Positions 34,171 through 43,518 of a DNA stretch of 64,000 nt are shown here, piece after piece. Below the pieces are notes generated by a model. It saw nothing but the letters and a program-made list of their open reading frames with translations, was not told the origin of the DNA and did not search any database. The translations under genes were made by a program, and so were the position numbers. How positions within the stretch are numbered: the stretch's first letter is position 1; each line of letters begins with the position of its first letter. The DNA is from CAWHYG01 sp963833505 (GTDB lineage Bacteria > Eisenbacteria > RBG-16-71-46 > CAIMUX01): NCBI GenBank assembly GCA_963833505.1, contig CAWHYG010000004.1:124001-188000 (forward strand), written 5' to 3'.

Positions 34171-34968
34171 ATGGAAATCAGAGAGCAGTACATCGAGCTT
34201 CCCGCCACCGACCGGGAACTCCGGCCGACCTATCTCTTCATGATGAAGTGCCTGCTCTACAGCCGCATGGAGACCGGCCTCATTTCGAACAAGGACTTCT
34301 ATGACGAAGACGTCAACGTCTATATCGCCCATCTTCTGAATTCCTTCATCCACCCGGACTTCCTCGAACGGGCGAGGCCCTACCTTTCCAAATACGATAC
34401 CGAGGTCTTCCGGCGCCTCTCGTCCTCCCGCGACGCGCGGCTCAAGTACACGCTGTACAAGACCAACGCGGATTTTCTCCTGATCTCCCTGGGGATCTTC
34501 GATAATCCGGAAATGGTCCTGGAATCCGGAGTCCCCCTCCCGTCGCGGGGGGGCGAGCACGCCCTCCTCCGCCCGCACGAGGAGGCCTACGTCGGCCGGG
34601 GCCGGACCTACTACCGCTTCGCCTACTCCTACAGCGAGCAGATCCACGGCCGGCACACCGCCATCACCGAGGTGCTGGAGAAGCTCGGCGCGGGCTTCGA
34701 CAAGTACCTGCGGATCCTCGCCCACATGCGGGGCGAGTACCTGAACCTTCTTCGGGCGCTCAGCCGCGGCGAGGTCTACCACCTCGAGCGCATCGTCAAC
34801 GAGTCCCAGAAGGAAGAAGAGATCCGCGCGCGCCAGGACCAGCTTCTCGACCTCTACCTCGAATGGAAGAGGACCAAGGACGACAGCCTCCGCGAGCGGA
34901 TGGATGCCTTGCAGGAGGAGATCCGCCGGTTCCTTCCCGACTTCCGCTTCCAGGTCCCCGGACTATAA
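34171..34968 (+). CDS. Conserved-looking protein of unknown function
   Basis: A 265-residue soluble protein I do not recognise. It is Tyr/Arg/Leu-rich and mostly helical by eye: RPTYLFMMKCLLYSRMET, VNVYIAHLLNSFIH, KYTLYKTNADFLLISLGIF, RTYYRFAYSYSEQIHGRHTA, and a C-terminal coiled-coil-like segment (SQKEEEIRARQDQLLDLYLE). It has no signal peptide and no Cys-rich or catalytic motif. The codon pattern is like the neighbours, so it is probably a real gene. The M48 protease gene starts 152 bases downstream on the same strand. Confidence 0.7.
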   Translation: MEIREQYIELPATDRELRPTYLFMMKCLLYSRMETGLISNKDFYDEDVNVYIAHLLNSFIHPDFLERARPYLSKYDTEVFRRLSSSRDARLKYTLYKTNADFLLISLGIFDNPEMVLESGVPLPSRGGEHALLRPHEEAYVGRGRTYYRFAYSYSEQIHGRHTAITEVLEKLGAGFDKYLRILAHMRGEYLNLLRALSRGEVYHLERIVNESQKEEEIRARQDQLLDLYLEWKRTKDDSLRERMDALQEEIRRFLPDFRFQVPGL

Positions 34969-35120
34969 CTGTCCGAGCCGGAGCGGCCCTTTCCCCGAGG
35001 ACCTCGCCTGAACGGAACGTCGGACCAGACCGGTCGCCACGTGGCTCTGGACGCAATCGCGGGTGCATTTCGCACAAAACCGGCAACCTCGGAGCTCGTT
35101 CCGGGGTAAGCTCGTTCGGG

Positions 35121-37178
35121 ATGTCGCTTCCGATCCGACGATTCCCGTCCTTCCGGCTCAAGCTGGGAATGGGGGGGATTCTGCTCCTGGTTCTCGTGAC
35201 TGCGAGCCGGGCCGGCGCCGAGTCGCGTGATCCGGCGGACGTGGCCTGGAACGTGGTTTCGGGCGCGAGCGGGCTGGGAGGCCCGAGTCTGTTTCCGGCC
35301 AGCGCCGGAACCATGGGCGTCCAAGCGTTGGACGCAGCCAGTCCCGAAAGAGCCCGCGGAGAACCGGATCAAGCCCCGGATCCCGGCCCGATCCGACGGG
35401 CCAAGAACGCGCCTCCCTGGCCGAAGGATTTCGAAACCGGCCTTGAGGCCGCCCGCTCGGTCGCCTTCCAGTACGGGCTGGTGGAAAACGACTCGCTCCA
35501 GAAGCGCGTGAACCGGATCGGCTACCTGGTCGCCAGCCAGACCGAGCGCCCCGACATCCTCTTCACCTTCCACATCATCGACATGCCGGATCCCAACGCG
35601 TTCTCCCTGCCGGGGGGATTCGTCTTCATCACCAAGGGGATGTTGAGCCTGGGGCTCTCCGATCCCATCCTGGCGGAACTGATCGGTCACGAGCTGGGCC
35701 ACGTCACGCAGGGGCACTTCGCGCGCGAGGGCCGGATCAACACGGCCCTCTCGCTGATCCAGACCGCCATGACCCTGGCCGCGCTCATCGCCGTTCCCAC
35801 CAGCTCGAGCGGCGGATACGACATCGACCGGGAGACCGGCCAGTATCGGCTGAGCCTGGCGGGCAAGGACGCGGCCGTCCAGGGAAGCGAGGTCTTCGGC
35901 GGGCTCTTCCGGGAGCTGCTCCTGCGCAGCTACAGCCGCGGTTTCGAAGCGGAGGCGGACGAGGCGGGGCGTCATTTCGCGGCCAGGGCCGGATTTCCGG
36001 TCTCCGCCAGCCTCGATCTGATGGAGCTTCTGCACTCGCGGATCTATGAGGATGAGGAGTACGGCTACTGGCGCACTCACCCCTATTTCAGCGAGCGCGA
36101 GGAAGCGGCCCGGGCGGCGGTCGCCGCGGGGGGCACACCGCCCGACAGCCTGGAGATTCACACCTATCGGGAGAACGTCGCCCAGCGCCTTTCCGTCATA
36201 GCGACCAGCATCGAGGACGAACCGACCTCGCTCTTCGTCTATCGGTCGGCGCTCGAGGCGAGCCCGGACGGCCAGCCCTCCTACGAGATCGAACATCGGC
36301 TGCTCGCCATGCGGGCGGATCGGCTGAGGACCCGGAAGCCGTTGATGCGGTCCTACGGCCCCTTGATCGCGGATTATGATTCACTGCTCACCCGGGCCCG
36401 GTCCGCTTCGATCACCGACCTCACCGAGAACTGGGTCCAGAAGGTGCAAGGCGAGCGCGACGACCTCGATCATGAACGGAAGAACCTGCACCCGGCCTTC
36501 ATCGCGGCGATCGACCACAAGCTGGCCGGCGCCACCCTTCTCGAGATCTTCCTGCAGAACTACCCCAGCGACCCGCGCGCGCAGGAAGCCCGTTTCCGGC
36601 TGGCCGACCTCTATCGGCTTTCGGACCGTCCGGACGCCTCGGCGCTCATCCTGGAAGAGATCGAGAATCCGGCGCCTCGGCGTGGTTTTTCGGAAGAGAA
36701 TCTGGCCTCGGGATCGAGTCGATTGGCGCCGGGCTATCCGCTTCCCGCGTCCGATCCGGCCGCGCCGCCGCCTCCGCCGGCGGACGTCGCGCGGGCTCTG
36801 GGCATGCTCCGCGGGGTTCTCCCGCTGACCAAGGATCTGACCACGAACCAGAGGCTCGTGCTCTCCACCCGGTCGGACTCAGTGCGCACCTGGGCGGTCT
36901 CGCGCCTGCGCGCGCAGGCGAGCGGGCTCGATTCGCTCGAGGTCGGCAGCAAGTTCCTTGAGGAGTACCCGGTTTCCATCGTCTCCGACCAGGTCCGCGA
37001 CAAGGTCGAGGAATTGGCCATGAAGCGGTATTACCGGGCGCGGCTGCAGGAGTCTCTGACCGACTTCCAGGGAGCGCTCGACACGTACAACCAGGTCATC
37101 CTGCTCGCGCCGCACACCCGGGCCGCCGGCCTCTGCCGCGAGGGAGTCAGCCGGATCCAGACGCTCTCGGCGGGATAG
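35121..37178 (+). CDS. Secreted M48-family metalloprotease with TPR-like tail
   Basis: A 685-residue exported zinc protease of the BepA/LoiP-like M48 group. Signal peptide: LKLGMGGILLLVLVTASRAG. The catalytic HExxH is in ELIGHELGHVTQGHFAREG, near residue 193, and the third ligand region is RGFEAEADEAGRHFAARAGF. Conserved DPNAFSLPGGFVFITKGM precedes it. The C-terminal half is helical with TPR-like pieces (HKLAGATLLEIFLQNYPSDP; FQGALDTYNQVILLAP). Family members act in outer-membrane protein quality control. The start at 35121 is chosen by the signal peptide. It converges with guaB, 26 bases apart. Confidence 0.85.
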   Translation: MSLPIRRFPSFRLKLGMGGILLLVLVTASRAGAESRDPADVAWNVVSGASGLGGPSLFPASAGTMGVQALDAASPERARGEPDQAPDPGPIRRAKNAPPWPKDFETGLEAARSVAFQYGLVENDSLQKRVNRIGYLVASQTERPDILFTFHIIDMPDPNAFSLPGGFVFITKGMLSLGLSDPILAELIGHELGHVTQGHFAREGRINTALSLIQTAMTLAALIAVPTSSSGGYDIDRETGQYRLSLAGKDAAVQGSEVFGGLFRELLLRSYSRGFEAEADEAGRHFAARAGFPVSASLDLMELLHSRIYEDEEYGYWRTHPYFSEREEAARAAVAAGGTPPDSLEIHTYRENVAQRLSVIATSIEDEPTSLFVYRSALEASPDGQPSYEIEHRLLAMRADRLRTRKPLMRSYGPLIADYDSLLTRARSASITDLTENWVQKVQGERDDLDHERKNLHPAFIAAIDHKLAGATLLEIFLQNYPSDPRAQEARFRLADLYRLSDRPDASALILEEIENPAPRRGFSEENLASGSSRLAPGYPLPASDPAAPPPPPADVARALGMLRGVLPLTKDLTTNQRLVLSTRSDSVRTWAVSRLRAQASGLDSLEVGSKFLEEYPVSIVSDQVRDKVEELAMKRYYRARLQESLTDFQGALDTYNQVILLAPHTRAAGLCREGVSRIQTLSAG

Positions 37179-37204
37179 CCTGCCGCGACACTTTCCCCGG
37201 CGCC

Positions 37205-38749
37205 TCACAGCACCTTGTAGTTCGGCGCTTCCTTCGTGATCGTGATGTCGTGCGGGTGGCTCTCGCGCAGGCCGGCTTCCGTCACGCGCACGAACCGCGG
37301 CTTCGACCGCAGGTCGTCGATCGTCGACACGCCGCAGTAGCCCATGCCGGCGCGGAGCCCACCGATGAGCTGATAGACCACCGCGCCCAGGCTTCCCTTG
37401 TAGGGCACGCGGCCCTCGATGCCTTCGGCCACGAGCTTGCCTTCGGTGCCGGTCTCTCCGTCGTATTCGGGCTCCATCTGGAAATAGCGGTCGCGGCTGC
37501 CTCTTTGCATGGCTCCGATCGAGCCCATGCCGCGGTAGATCTTGTAGGACCGTCCCTGATACAGGACGGTTTCACCCGGACTCTCCTCTGTCCCCGCGAA
37601 CAGGCTGCCGATCATGACGGCCGACGCTCCGGCCGCGATCGCCTTGGTGATGTCGCCGGAATAGCGGATTCCCCCGTCGGCGATGATCCTCCGGCCGAAG
37701 CGGTCGGCGACCTCGGCGCACTGGAAGATCGCGGAAATCTGCGGAACCCCGATGCCGGCCACCACCCGCGTCGTGCAGATCGCGCCCGGGCCCATCCCTA
37801 CCTTGACTACGTCGGCGCCGAGGTCGAACAGGGCCCGGGTCCCTTCGTCCGTGGCCACGTTGCCGCAGGCGATGTCGACGCCGGGCGCGGCAGCGCGCAC
37901 CTTGGCCAGGCAGTTCATGACGCGGCTGGAATGGCCGTGGGCGCTGTCCAGCACCAGCAGGTCGACCCCTTTCCGGACCAGCTCCTGCGCCCGTTCCACG
38001 AAGTCGTCGGCGATCCCGATGGCGGCGCCGACGCGAAGCCGTCCCTTCTCGTCCAGGCAGGCGTTCGGGTACTGGATCTTCTTCAGGATGTCCTTGACCG
38101 TGATCAGGCCCTTCAGGTACCCGCGCTCATCGACCACCGGCAGCTTCTCGATCCGGTGCTCGTGGAGGATCTTCTTGGCCTCGTCCAGGGTCGTGCCGAC
38201 CGGAACCGTGACCAGCCGATCCCGCGTCATGACGCTTTCGATGGGAAGACTGTGGTCGGAGATGAAACGCAGGTCCCGGTTGGTCAGGATGCCGACCAGC
38301 TTGCCTTCCTTGGTGATGGGAACGCCGGAGACGCGGTACCGCTCCATGACCGCGAGGGCTTCGCCCACCAGGAGCTCGGGAGGAAGCGTGACCGGATCGG
38401 CGATCATCCCGCTCTCCGACCGCTTGACCTTGTCGACCTCGTCCGCTTGTTCGGCGATCTCGAGGTTCTTGTGGATGATTCCGATGCCTCCGGCGCGCGC
38501 CAGGGCGATGGCCAGGCGCGATTCCGTCACGGTGTCCATGGCGGCGGACACGAGCGGAACCTTGAGGCCGAGCCTCGACGTGAGCTGGACGGCCAGCCGG
38601 ACCTCGGAGGGCAACACTTCCGAACGGGCGGGCTGAAGCAGCACGTCATCGAAGGTCAGCGCTTCGCCGAGCACGCGCTCCCGCCACGAGCCATCCAAAC
38701 GGCCTTTCGCCGTCATGGATTGATCGTTTCTTCCCGTGCCCTCAGACAT
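37205..38749 (-). CDS. guaB: IMP dehydrogenase
   Basis: Oxidises IMP to XMP, the first committed step to GMP. Full length (514 residues) with all signatures: LTFDDVLLQPARSEVLPSEV, SAAMDTVTESRLAIALARAG, two CBS domains at about 105-225, the catalytic loop GPGAICTTRVVAGIG with the active Cys, IIADGGIRYSGDITKA, the flap GSIGAMQRGSRDRYFQ, and VPYKGSLGAVVYQLIGGLR. ATG 38749 follows GAGGAGGTGTG. It stands alone, with no guaA next to it. Confidence 0.96.
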   Translation of the reverse strand: MSEGTGRNDQSMTAKGRLDGSWRERVLGEALTFDDVLLQPARSEVLPSEVRLAVQLTSRLGLKVPLVSAAMDTVTESRLAIALARAGGIGIIHKNLEIAEQADEVDKVKRSESGMIADPVTLPPELLVGEALAVMERYRVSGVPITKEGKLVGILTNRDLRFISDHSLPIESVMTRDRLVTVPVGTTLDEAKKILHEHRIEKLPVVDERGYLKGLITVKDILKKIQYPNACLDEKGRLRVGAAIGIADDFVERAQELVRKGVDLLVLDSAHGHSSRVMNCLAKVRAAAPGVDIACGNVATDEGTRALFDLGADVVKVGMGPGAICTTRVVAGIGVPQISAIFQCAEVADRFGRRIIADGGIRYSGDITKAIAAGASAVMIGSLFAGTEESPGETVLYQGRSYKIYRGMGSIGAMQRGSRDRYFQMEPEYDGETGTEGKLVAEGIEGRVPYKGSLGAVVYQLIGGLRAGMGYCGVSTIDDLRSKPRFVRVTEAGLRESHPHDITITKEAPNYKVL

Positions 38750-38852
38750 CACACCTCCTCACCTTCCGGAGCGGACCCCCGCGGGCGCATGCGCGAACGG
38801 CCGGAGAAGCTCCGGCCGCCCAGGACGCGTTCCCGTCAGGCGTGCCCGCGCG

Positions 38853-39620
38853 TCATTTGCCCTCTTTCCCCGACTCGAGCCGGATGGTCTTCGAAACCTT
38901 GCGCTCCCAGAGAACACCTTCTTCGGGAGAGAAGTGGTAGTTCACGCCGATGCGAAAGCCGAGGAACCCGTGGTTCATGTTGAACTGCTGCGTGTAGTGC
39001 GTGGAGTCCTTGGTGAAGATGTAGTGCTGCTGCAGGAGCGCCACCACGGTCACGTGCTGGGCGATCCGGCGCTCGGCCTCCATGCCGATGTAGCCGCCGG
39101 GGGAAATGCCCCGGTAGGGAATCTGCGTGCCGAGGGTGTCCCCCTTGGCGTCGACGTAGCTGTCGAGCAGGCTCTTCCCCTTGTTCTTGAAGTCCCACCG
39201 GTAGAAACCGGCGCCCAGGGACGCGCGCAGATCCAGTCCATAGATCTGGGCGAACCGGCGAGCCACGCCGGCGGTGCCGAAGGTGAACGTGACGACCTGG
39301 TCGCCCGGTCCGGTCTCGGAGTTCCAGCCGTAGCCGGCTTCGCCGACGGCGATCCACTTGTCGCTGGCTCGATAGCGGAAGACCCCTTGGAGAAGAGGCC
39401 GCATATGCCCGTTCTTCCCGAGGTCGCCGCCCTCGACCTTCATGAACCCCATCGAGGCCCCGTAGCTCGTGAAGTCGCGCAGCGACTGGAAGACCGTCTT
39501 CGGCTTGGTCTCCTCGTTGACGGTGATGTCCGGGGGAAGCTGCTGCGATCGAGCCGGACCGGCCAGCAGAATCGGGATCGCCAGAGCGGCAACCACCCGG
39601 AATGCGTTCGACCACCTCAT
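38853..39620 (-). CDS. Predicted outer-membrane beta-barrel protein
   Basis: A 255-residue protein with a signal peptide (VVAALAIPILLAGPARSQ) and alternating beta-strand segments rich in aromatic and Gly residues (WIAVGEAGYGWNSETG, VTFTFGTAGVARRF, LRASLGAGFYRWDFK, GYIGMEAERRIAQHVTVVAL, GFLGFRIGVNYHF). This fits an OmpA/OmpW-like small barrel in the outer membrane. ATG 39620 follows AGAGGAGA; longer frames upstream have no support. Function unknown. Confidence 0.72.
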   Translation of the reverse strand: MRWSNAFRVVAALAIPILLAGPARSQQLPPDITVNEETKPKTVFQSLRDFTSYGASMGFMKVEGGDLGKNGHMRPLLQGVFRYRASDKWIAVGEAGYGWNSETGPGDQVVTFTFGTAGVARRFAQIYGLDLRASLGAGFYRWDFKNKGKSLLDSYVDAKGDTLGTQIPYRGISPGGYIGMEAERRIAQHVTVVALLQQHYIFTKDSTHYTQQFNMNHGFLGFRIGVNYHFSPEEGVLWERKVSKTIRLESGKEGK

Positions 39621-39942
39621 GAACCCGTCTCCTCTGGATGGAACGGTCGGGCCGCGTCCACCCCCCTCTCCTCCCATCAAGCGCTCCCGCTCGGGCGCGG
39701 GGGCCGAATCGATCTCACCCCGGCTGGTGGCTGGCAGTATAGCCAAGCCCGGAAAGAGGGTCAAGCCAGGGGGCCGGGGGGGCAGCGCGTGCCGCGGCGG
39801 GATGACGGGGCTGGCCCGGCGCCGGCGTCCGCAGCCGGATCTCGGTCTTGCAGGCCGGGCGCGGGCTGATGCGTCCGCCCCGACGTCGGGCTTGACGGAG
39901 CCCATCCTCGTGAGGTTATCATCCGCTTTCCGTCGGAGTGGT
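39621..39942. other. Intergenic region with tRNA promoter
   Basis: About 320 bases between the barrel gene and tRNA-Met. It holds the tRNA promoter described below; nothing else is recognised. Confidence 0.45.
39892..39922 (+). promoter_or_regulatory. Sigma-70-like promoter for tRNA-Met
   Basis: TTGACG at 39892-39897 and TATCAT at 39917-39922 with a 19-base spacer (18 if the -10 is read as TTATCA), ending 20 bases before the mature tRNA. Confidence 0.5.
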
Positions 39943-40015
39943 GGCGGCGTAGCTCAGTTGGTAGAGCAAGTGAATCATAATCACTGGGTCCGGGGTTCGA
40001 GTCCCTGCGCCGCCA
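39943..40015 (+). tRNA. tRNA-Met (anticodon CAT)
   Basis: A complete 73-base cloverleaf: acceptor GGCGGCG/CGCCGCC with discriminator A, D-arm GCTC/GAGC, anticodon stem AGTGA/TCACT around loop ATCATAA (anticodon CAT), five-base variable loop, and T-arm CGGGG TTCGAGT CCCTG. The CCA end is not encoded. An unpaired-end (C:A) initiator feature is absent, so an elongator tRNA is likely. A tyrosine-integrase remnant begins right after it, so this tRNA is a probable island attachment site. Confidence 0.93.
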
Positions 40016-40041
40016 CGCCTTTCTCCTTATATTCTAATCAC

Positions 40042-40686
40042 TTACCTCTTCCGTTCCCTGCGCCTCCACAATGCTCCACGCCGCTCAAACCGGGACGGTT
40101 CCTCCAGCAGTCGGATTGCTTCCCGGATAGCCCGCGGCGGAAGGTGCATGTATCGCTGCGTCGTCATGAGGTCCGTGTGCCCGGCCAGCTCCTGGATCGC
40201 GCGTGCCGGCGCCCCCCGCATCGCGAGGTGCGAGCAGAAGGTGTGCCGGAGTGCATGGATGCTGAAGTTCGTGAGGTTGGCGAGCCGCACGGCACGCCGG
40301 AGGTAGATCTGGACGAGCTTCGGCGTCAGCGGTTGCCCGTCATCCGGCGCGAGCACCCGACTCCCCCTGAGGTGGCGGTGGGCCTGAAGCGTCGCGGTGA
40401 GCCGAGACGTGAGCGGCACGAGCCGCGGACGACCGCCTTTCGGCACGATCACCTGTCCCTTCCACTCGCCATGCTTGACCCAGAGCTGCCGCTTTTCGAG
40501 ATTCACGTCCGTCCATTCTAGCGCCACCATCTCCCCGCGCCGGAGCCCGGCTTCCCCACCCAAGAGCACGATGAGGAGGGCGCGAGGGTCGACCCGTTCC
40601 GCCGCCGCAACCAGTCGTTCGAATTCGTCGAAGTCATGGAAGCGCGCTTCACCCGGAGCGGTCGAGGGAAGAAGATGCTGGCGAAA
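40042..40686 (-). pseudogene. Truncated tyrosine recombinase (phage-type integrase)
   Basis: The catalytic domain is intact: AGLRRGEMVALEW (first Arg), the beta-hairpin Lys in GEWKGQVIVPKGG, HALRHTFCSHLAMRG (HxxR), LAGHTDLMTTQRYMHL (H and the nucleophile Tyr). The frame extends upstream of the GTG at 40569 as FHDFDEFERLVAAAERVDPR and LLPSTAPGEAR, which is family-like, up to about 40686. The N-terminal core-binding domain and start codon are missing; beyond is IS21-like end sequence. It therefore seems inactive. It ends 27 bases from tRNA-Met, the classic place for an integrated element. Confidence 0.8.
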
Positions 40687-40741
40687 AAGGGAAGACGGCG
40701 GTAGGAAAGGAAGGCAGAAGGACCCGCGTCGCTTCGCTCCG

Positions 40742-40841
40742 ACGGAGGTGGCCGGAATCGCCCGGAACGGGTGGCCGCTTTGGTCCGGAACCAGTGGCCG
40801 CTTTCCGCCGGATCAGGTGGCCGGAATCAGCGGAATACGCA
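40742..40841. mobile_element. Remnant of an IS21-family end
   Basis: Four spaced copies of GGTGGCCG or AGTGGCCG followed by GAATC or CTTT, separated by CCGGAA-type blocks, ending GCGGAATACGCA at 40841. Multiple internal repeats of this wording next to a terminal CA are characteristic of IS21-family ends as I know them. No istA/istB gene remains. The end abuts codon-exactly the mature part of a secreted protein gene whose signal peptide is gone. Confidence 0.55.
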
Positions 40842-41150
40842 GCCAGGGCAGACTGCTACATCGGATGTAGCTGCTCGTGTCAGGGGCAGTACGTCGTCCT
40901 CGAGTGGACCACGTTTAGGTGCGAAATCGGCTGCCAGGTGACGGATCTGTCCATCTATCGCAGCTGTACCGCAAGCGGACCGTGGACTCTCGTCGCGGAC
41001 AACCCCAGCGGCTACAAGTACTACGACGAGCTCAACGCGCCGTGCATCGGCGGCCACTACTACTACAAGTTTGCTCTCAAGTGGAGTTGCCCGACCCAAA
41101 TGGGCGAGTTTGACTGCTACACCGACACGCAGTGCCCGCAGCTCGATTGA
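40842..41150 (+). pseudogene. Small Cys-rich secreted protein, signal peptide removed by an IS end
   Basis: The frame reads ARADCYIGCSCSCQGQYVVL, EWTTFRCEIGCQVTDLSIYR, TASGPWTLVADNP and ends CPQLD. It is a homologue of the intact gene at 41413, whose signal-cleavage region is LPARADTCATI. Here everything before ARA is replaced by IS21-like sequence, so the product would not be exported. The frame through the IS end to 40794 is fortuitous. The fold is probably fibronectin type III-like with disulfides. Confidence 0.65.
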
Positions 41151-41412
41151 CTGATTCCGGTGGGCGGTCGGGTTTCCGGCCGCCCACGCGGTATCGGCCG
41201 CTCGGCCGGCGACGGCGGGAGCGACGGACCTCGGAGAACGTCGAGATGGCGTCAAGGGAGTGACAGGCATGCGGGGGAAGCAAGGGACCGCATCCGGGAG
41301 AGGCCGTGTGCGCCGACGCGCCTGCGTCGTCGACCCGGAGGGAACAGGAGTCTTGTCGCGGTCAGACGTGCACGTCGGGGAGCGTGGAGCTCCTCGCAAG
41401 GAGGAAGTGATC

Positions 41413-41781
41413 ATGCGGACGAGTATCTACGGAACGCTCATCGCCCTGCTCCTCTTGGGAGCAGTCGTACTTCCGGCTCGGGCAGACACCTGCGCCACGA
41501 TCCGGGACCTTTCCGGCGTCTGTCAGGGGGACACGACGATCGTGGTTTCGTGGTGGGTCTTCGCCACCAACCAGTCCTGCACGAACTTCGTGTATTCCGT
41601 CGAGCGCAAGTGCGGCAGCAACGGCACGTGGGTCGACGTCAAGGACAACGCGCCGAATCCGTACTACGACCCGATCCCGAAGACGACGAGCTGCGCCGCT
41701 GGCTGGATCTATCGCATCAAGGCGAGCTGCGGTTGCGGGTTCAACTACTCCGGCGAGTCCTCGCCGGTGACGTGTCCTTAG
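41413..41781 (+). CDS. Small secreted Cys-rich fibronectin-III-like protein
   Basis: A 122-residue protein. ATG 41413 follows AAGGAGGAAG; signal peptide LIALLLLGAVVLPARA, cleaved before DTCATI. The mature part (VVSWWVFATNQSCTNFVYSV, GSNGTWVDVKDNAPNP, AAGWIYRIKASCGCGFNYSG) has the strand pattern of a fibronectin type III domain with about eight Cys. It is a tandem paralogue of the truncated copy upstream. It carries neither the T9SS-type domain nor the WG-K-R tail. Function unknown. Confidence 0.72.
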   Translation: MRTSIYGTLIALLLLGAVVLPARADTCATIRDLSGVCQGDTTIVVSWWVFATNQSCTNFVYSVERKCGSNGTWVDVKDNAPNPYYDPIPKTTSCAAGWIYRIKASCGCGFNYSGESSPVTCP

Positions 41782-41897
41782 CGATCGCGAACGAGCAGAC
41801 TCTGCCCCGGGGACTCGGACCCGCGGGGCGGGACCCGCCGCGGCACGAAGTCGCCCGGTGGCGTGTGAGTACGAAACGCGAAGGGAGGTTCTGAGCC

Positions 41898-42613
41898 ATG
41901 AAGACGCGATTGGCGATCCTTGTTCTTCTCGGCCTGGCGCTGGTTGGTGGAGGGGCGCCGTCCACGATGGCAAAGTCGGTGCGAGGTGCAACCGGCCCGG
42001 GCCACGGCGTCGTCTCGCAGCGAAGGAACAGACCCCGTGCGGCCCGCTCTTGCTGAATGCGGACGGCACGTACGAGAACGGCTACACTTGGTGGTACGCC
42101 GGTCAGGTGGCTCCGTACTACGGCGCGTTCGCGGAAGGCTATAACGCCACCGGGACCTATGTCGGCCAGCGGTGGGACATCACGACCGTACCCGGTATAT
42201 ACCGGGGCCAGCGAGCAGACGCATACGTCTGGAACTCCGATGGCACCAACCCGACCACCGTTATCAGAGTTGACCCCGGGATGAGCGTCCCCACGCCGGC
42301 GGCGTGGCCGAGCTTCACGCGGGCCGACGAGTGCACGGGGAACGAACAGGTCTCGGGTGACTTCTTCGTCGGTTACTGGGGTGAGTGGCCGAACGCGATC
42401 GCCGGCTGGTTCATCGGCGCCGACCTCGACGGGTTCGGCGGTATGCCTCGGACGAACATCACTCCCGGGATCGGCTACCCGACCGGCTGGAACGACGTGT
42501 CCGTCGTCTGGGGTCCGACCCAGGCATTGGGGATCGGCGCCTACGTGTTCAGCGCCGGCGCCGTCCCCGTCTCGACCCAGACGTGGGGGCGGATCAAGAA
42601 CCTGTACCGTTGA
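41898..42613 (+). pseudogene. Secreted protein with WG-K-R tail, frameshifted after the signal peptide
   Basis: The likely start is ATG 41898 (AGGGAGG upstream) with signal peptide TRLAILVLLGLALVGGGAPS. That frame ends at a TGA near 42055, while the body continues in another frame: NADGTYENGYTWWYAGQVAP, YYGAFAEGYNATGTYVGQRW, DFFVGYWGEWPNAIAGWFIG, GIGYPTGWNDVSVVWGPTQA and the tail STQTWGRIKNLYR. A one-base deletion between about 41970 and 42055 would account for it. It is either a decayed gene or a sequence error. The body frame itself is open from 41858 to 42613. Family function unknown; the body looks like a beta-sandwich. Confidence 0.7.
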
Positions 42614-43518
42614 CACGCGGCCCTGCGTCTTCGGGTGCAAGGGCGTTCTGTGCCAGGAGCGGGCGGGTGAGAACATTCACCCGAGGATGGTCGAACTCGA
42701 TGTGAGGCAATCGTCAGGAGTCGGTTCTTCCGACTGTCCGTGACTGGTGAATCCCGGGTGGTTGTAGCACGAGTCACGACCGAAGCCACTCCAAAACCCG
42801 TTCTCGGACCGGACGACGGTTTGGTGCCGGCCGGCGTAAGGCCCTACGCCGAGACAAGATGCACGTCGGATCGAGACATGATGATAGTGCGACCGGATCC
42901 ACGGCATAAGGACGGGTCCAATGTGGAGTCAGCCGTCACTTGAGGAAGCCGATTTCTGTTGATCAGAGCGCTCTCGCTTGCTACCATTTCCTTGTCGGAC
43001 GGCCGACCATCACGGCCGGTCGCTGCATCAGAAACTGCTGGTCGGTGTGGGGAGGACCATGGGCCCCCGTCGGCAGATCTTCGGTGAGGTAGACCGCATG
43101 CGGGTGAGGCGTCTGTCGCCGGTGGCTCCTCTGGCGCTGATGAGCCATCCGCTGCACCCATGGGCGCAGCGTGGCCAACGCTTCCTTATTGTCTCTAACG
43201 TGCCACTCGAAAGGCTCCCATGGTTTGGCCCGAGTCGGGGATCGCGTTCTCTTTCCCGTACCACGGGTCGGCGCTCTAGCAAGCGATACGAAAGGAGGTG
43301 AGTCCCAGGCAGGCACACTGACCGCTGTGTTCGCAATTTTGGTACGAGCCCGACAGAGAACAGGGCGGGCTCGCCACCGGTCGAGTGAGGTTCGATGGTT
43401 AGCGCCCTCAGACCACTCCCGACCGCGCCGAGCCCAAAATTGGTTTACACCGTGGTGGCCCGCCTTTCAACCCGTTAATCCGGAAGAGGACTTCCGGACA
43501 GGAGAAAGGAAGCCAAGG
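42614..43518. other. Long non-coding region of lower GC
   Basis: About 900 bases before the subtilase gene. No recognised gene. A perfect anti-SD-like AAAGGAGGTGA occurs near 43290 with no supported ORF behind it. Base composition is lower in GC than the left part of the window. Confidence 0.45.

Noticed and set aside
42981..43316. Minus-strand 111-residue ORF as a transposase piece
   Set aside because: The Arg/Pro/His-rich text has no motif I can name; it is more like a chance frame in high-GC DNA.
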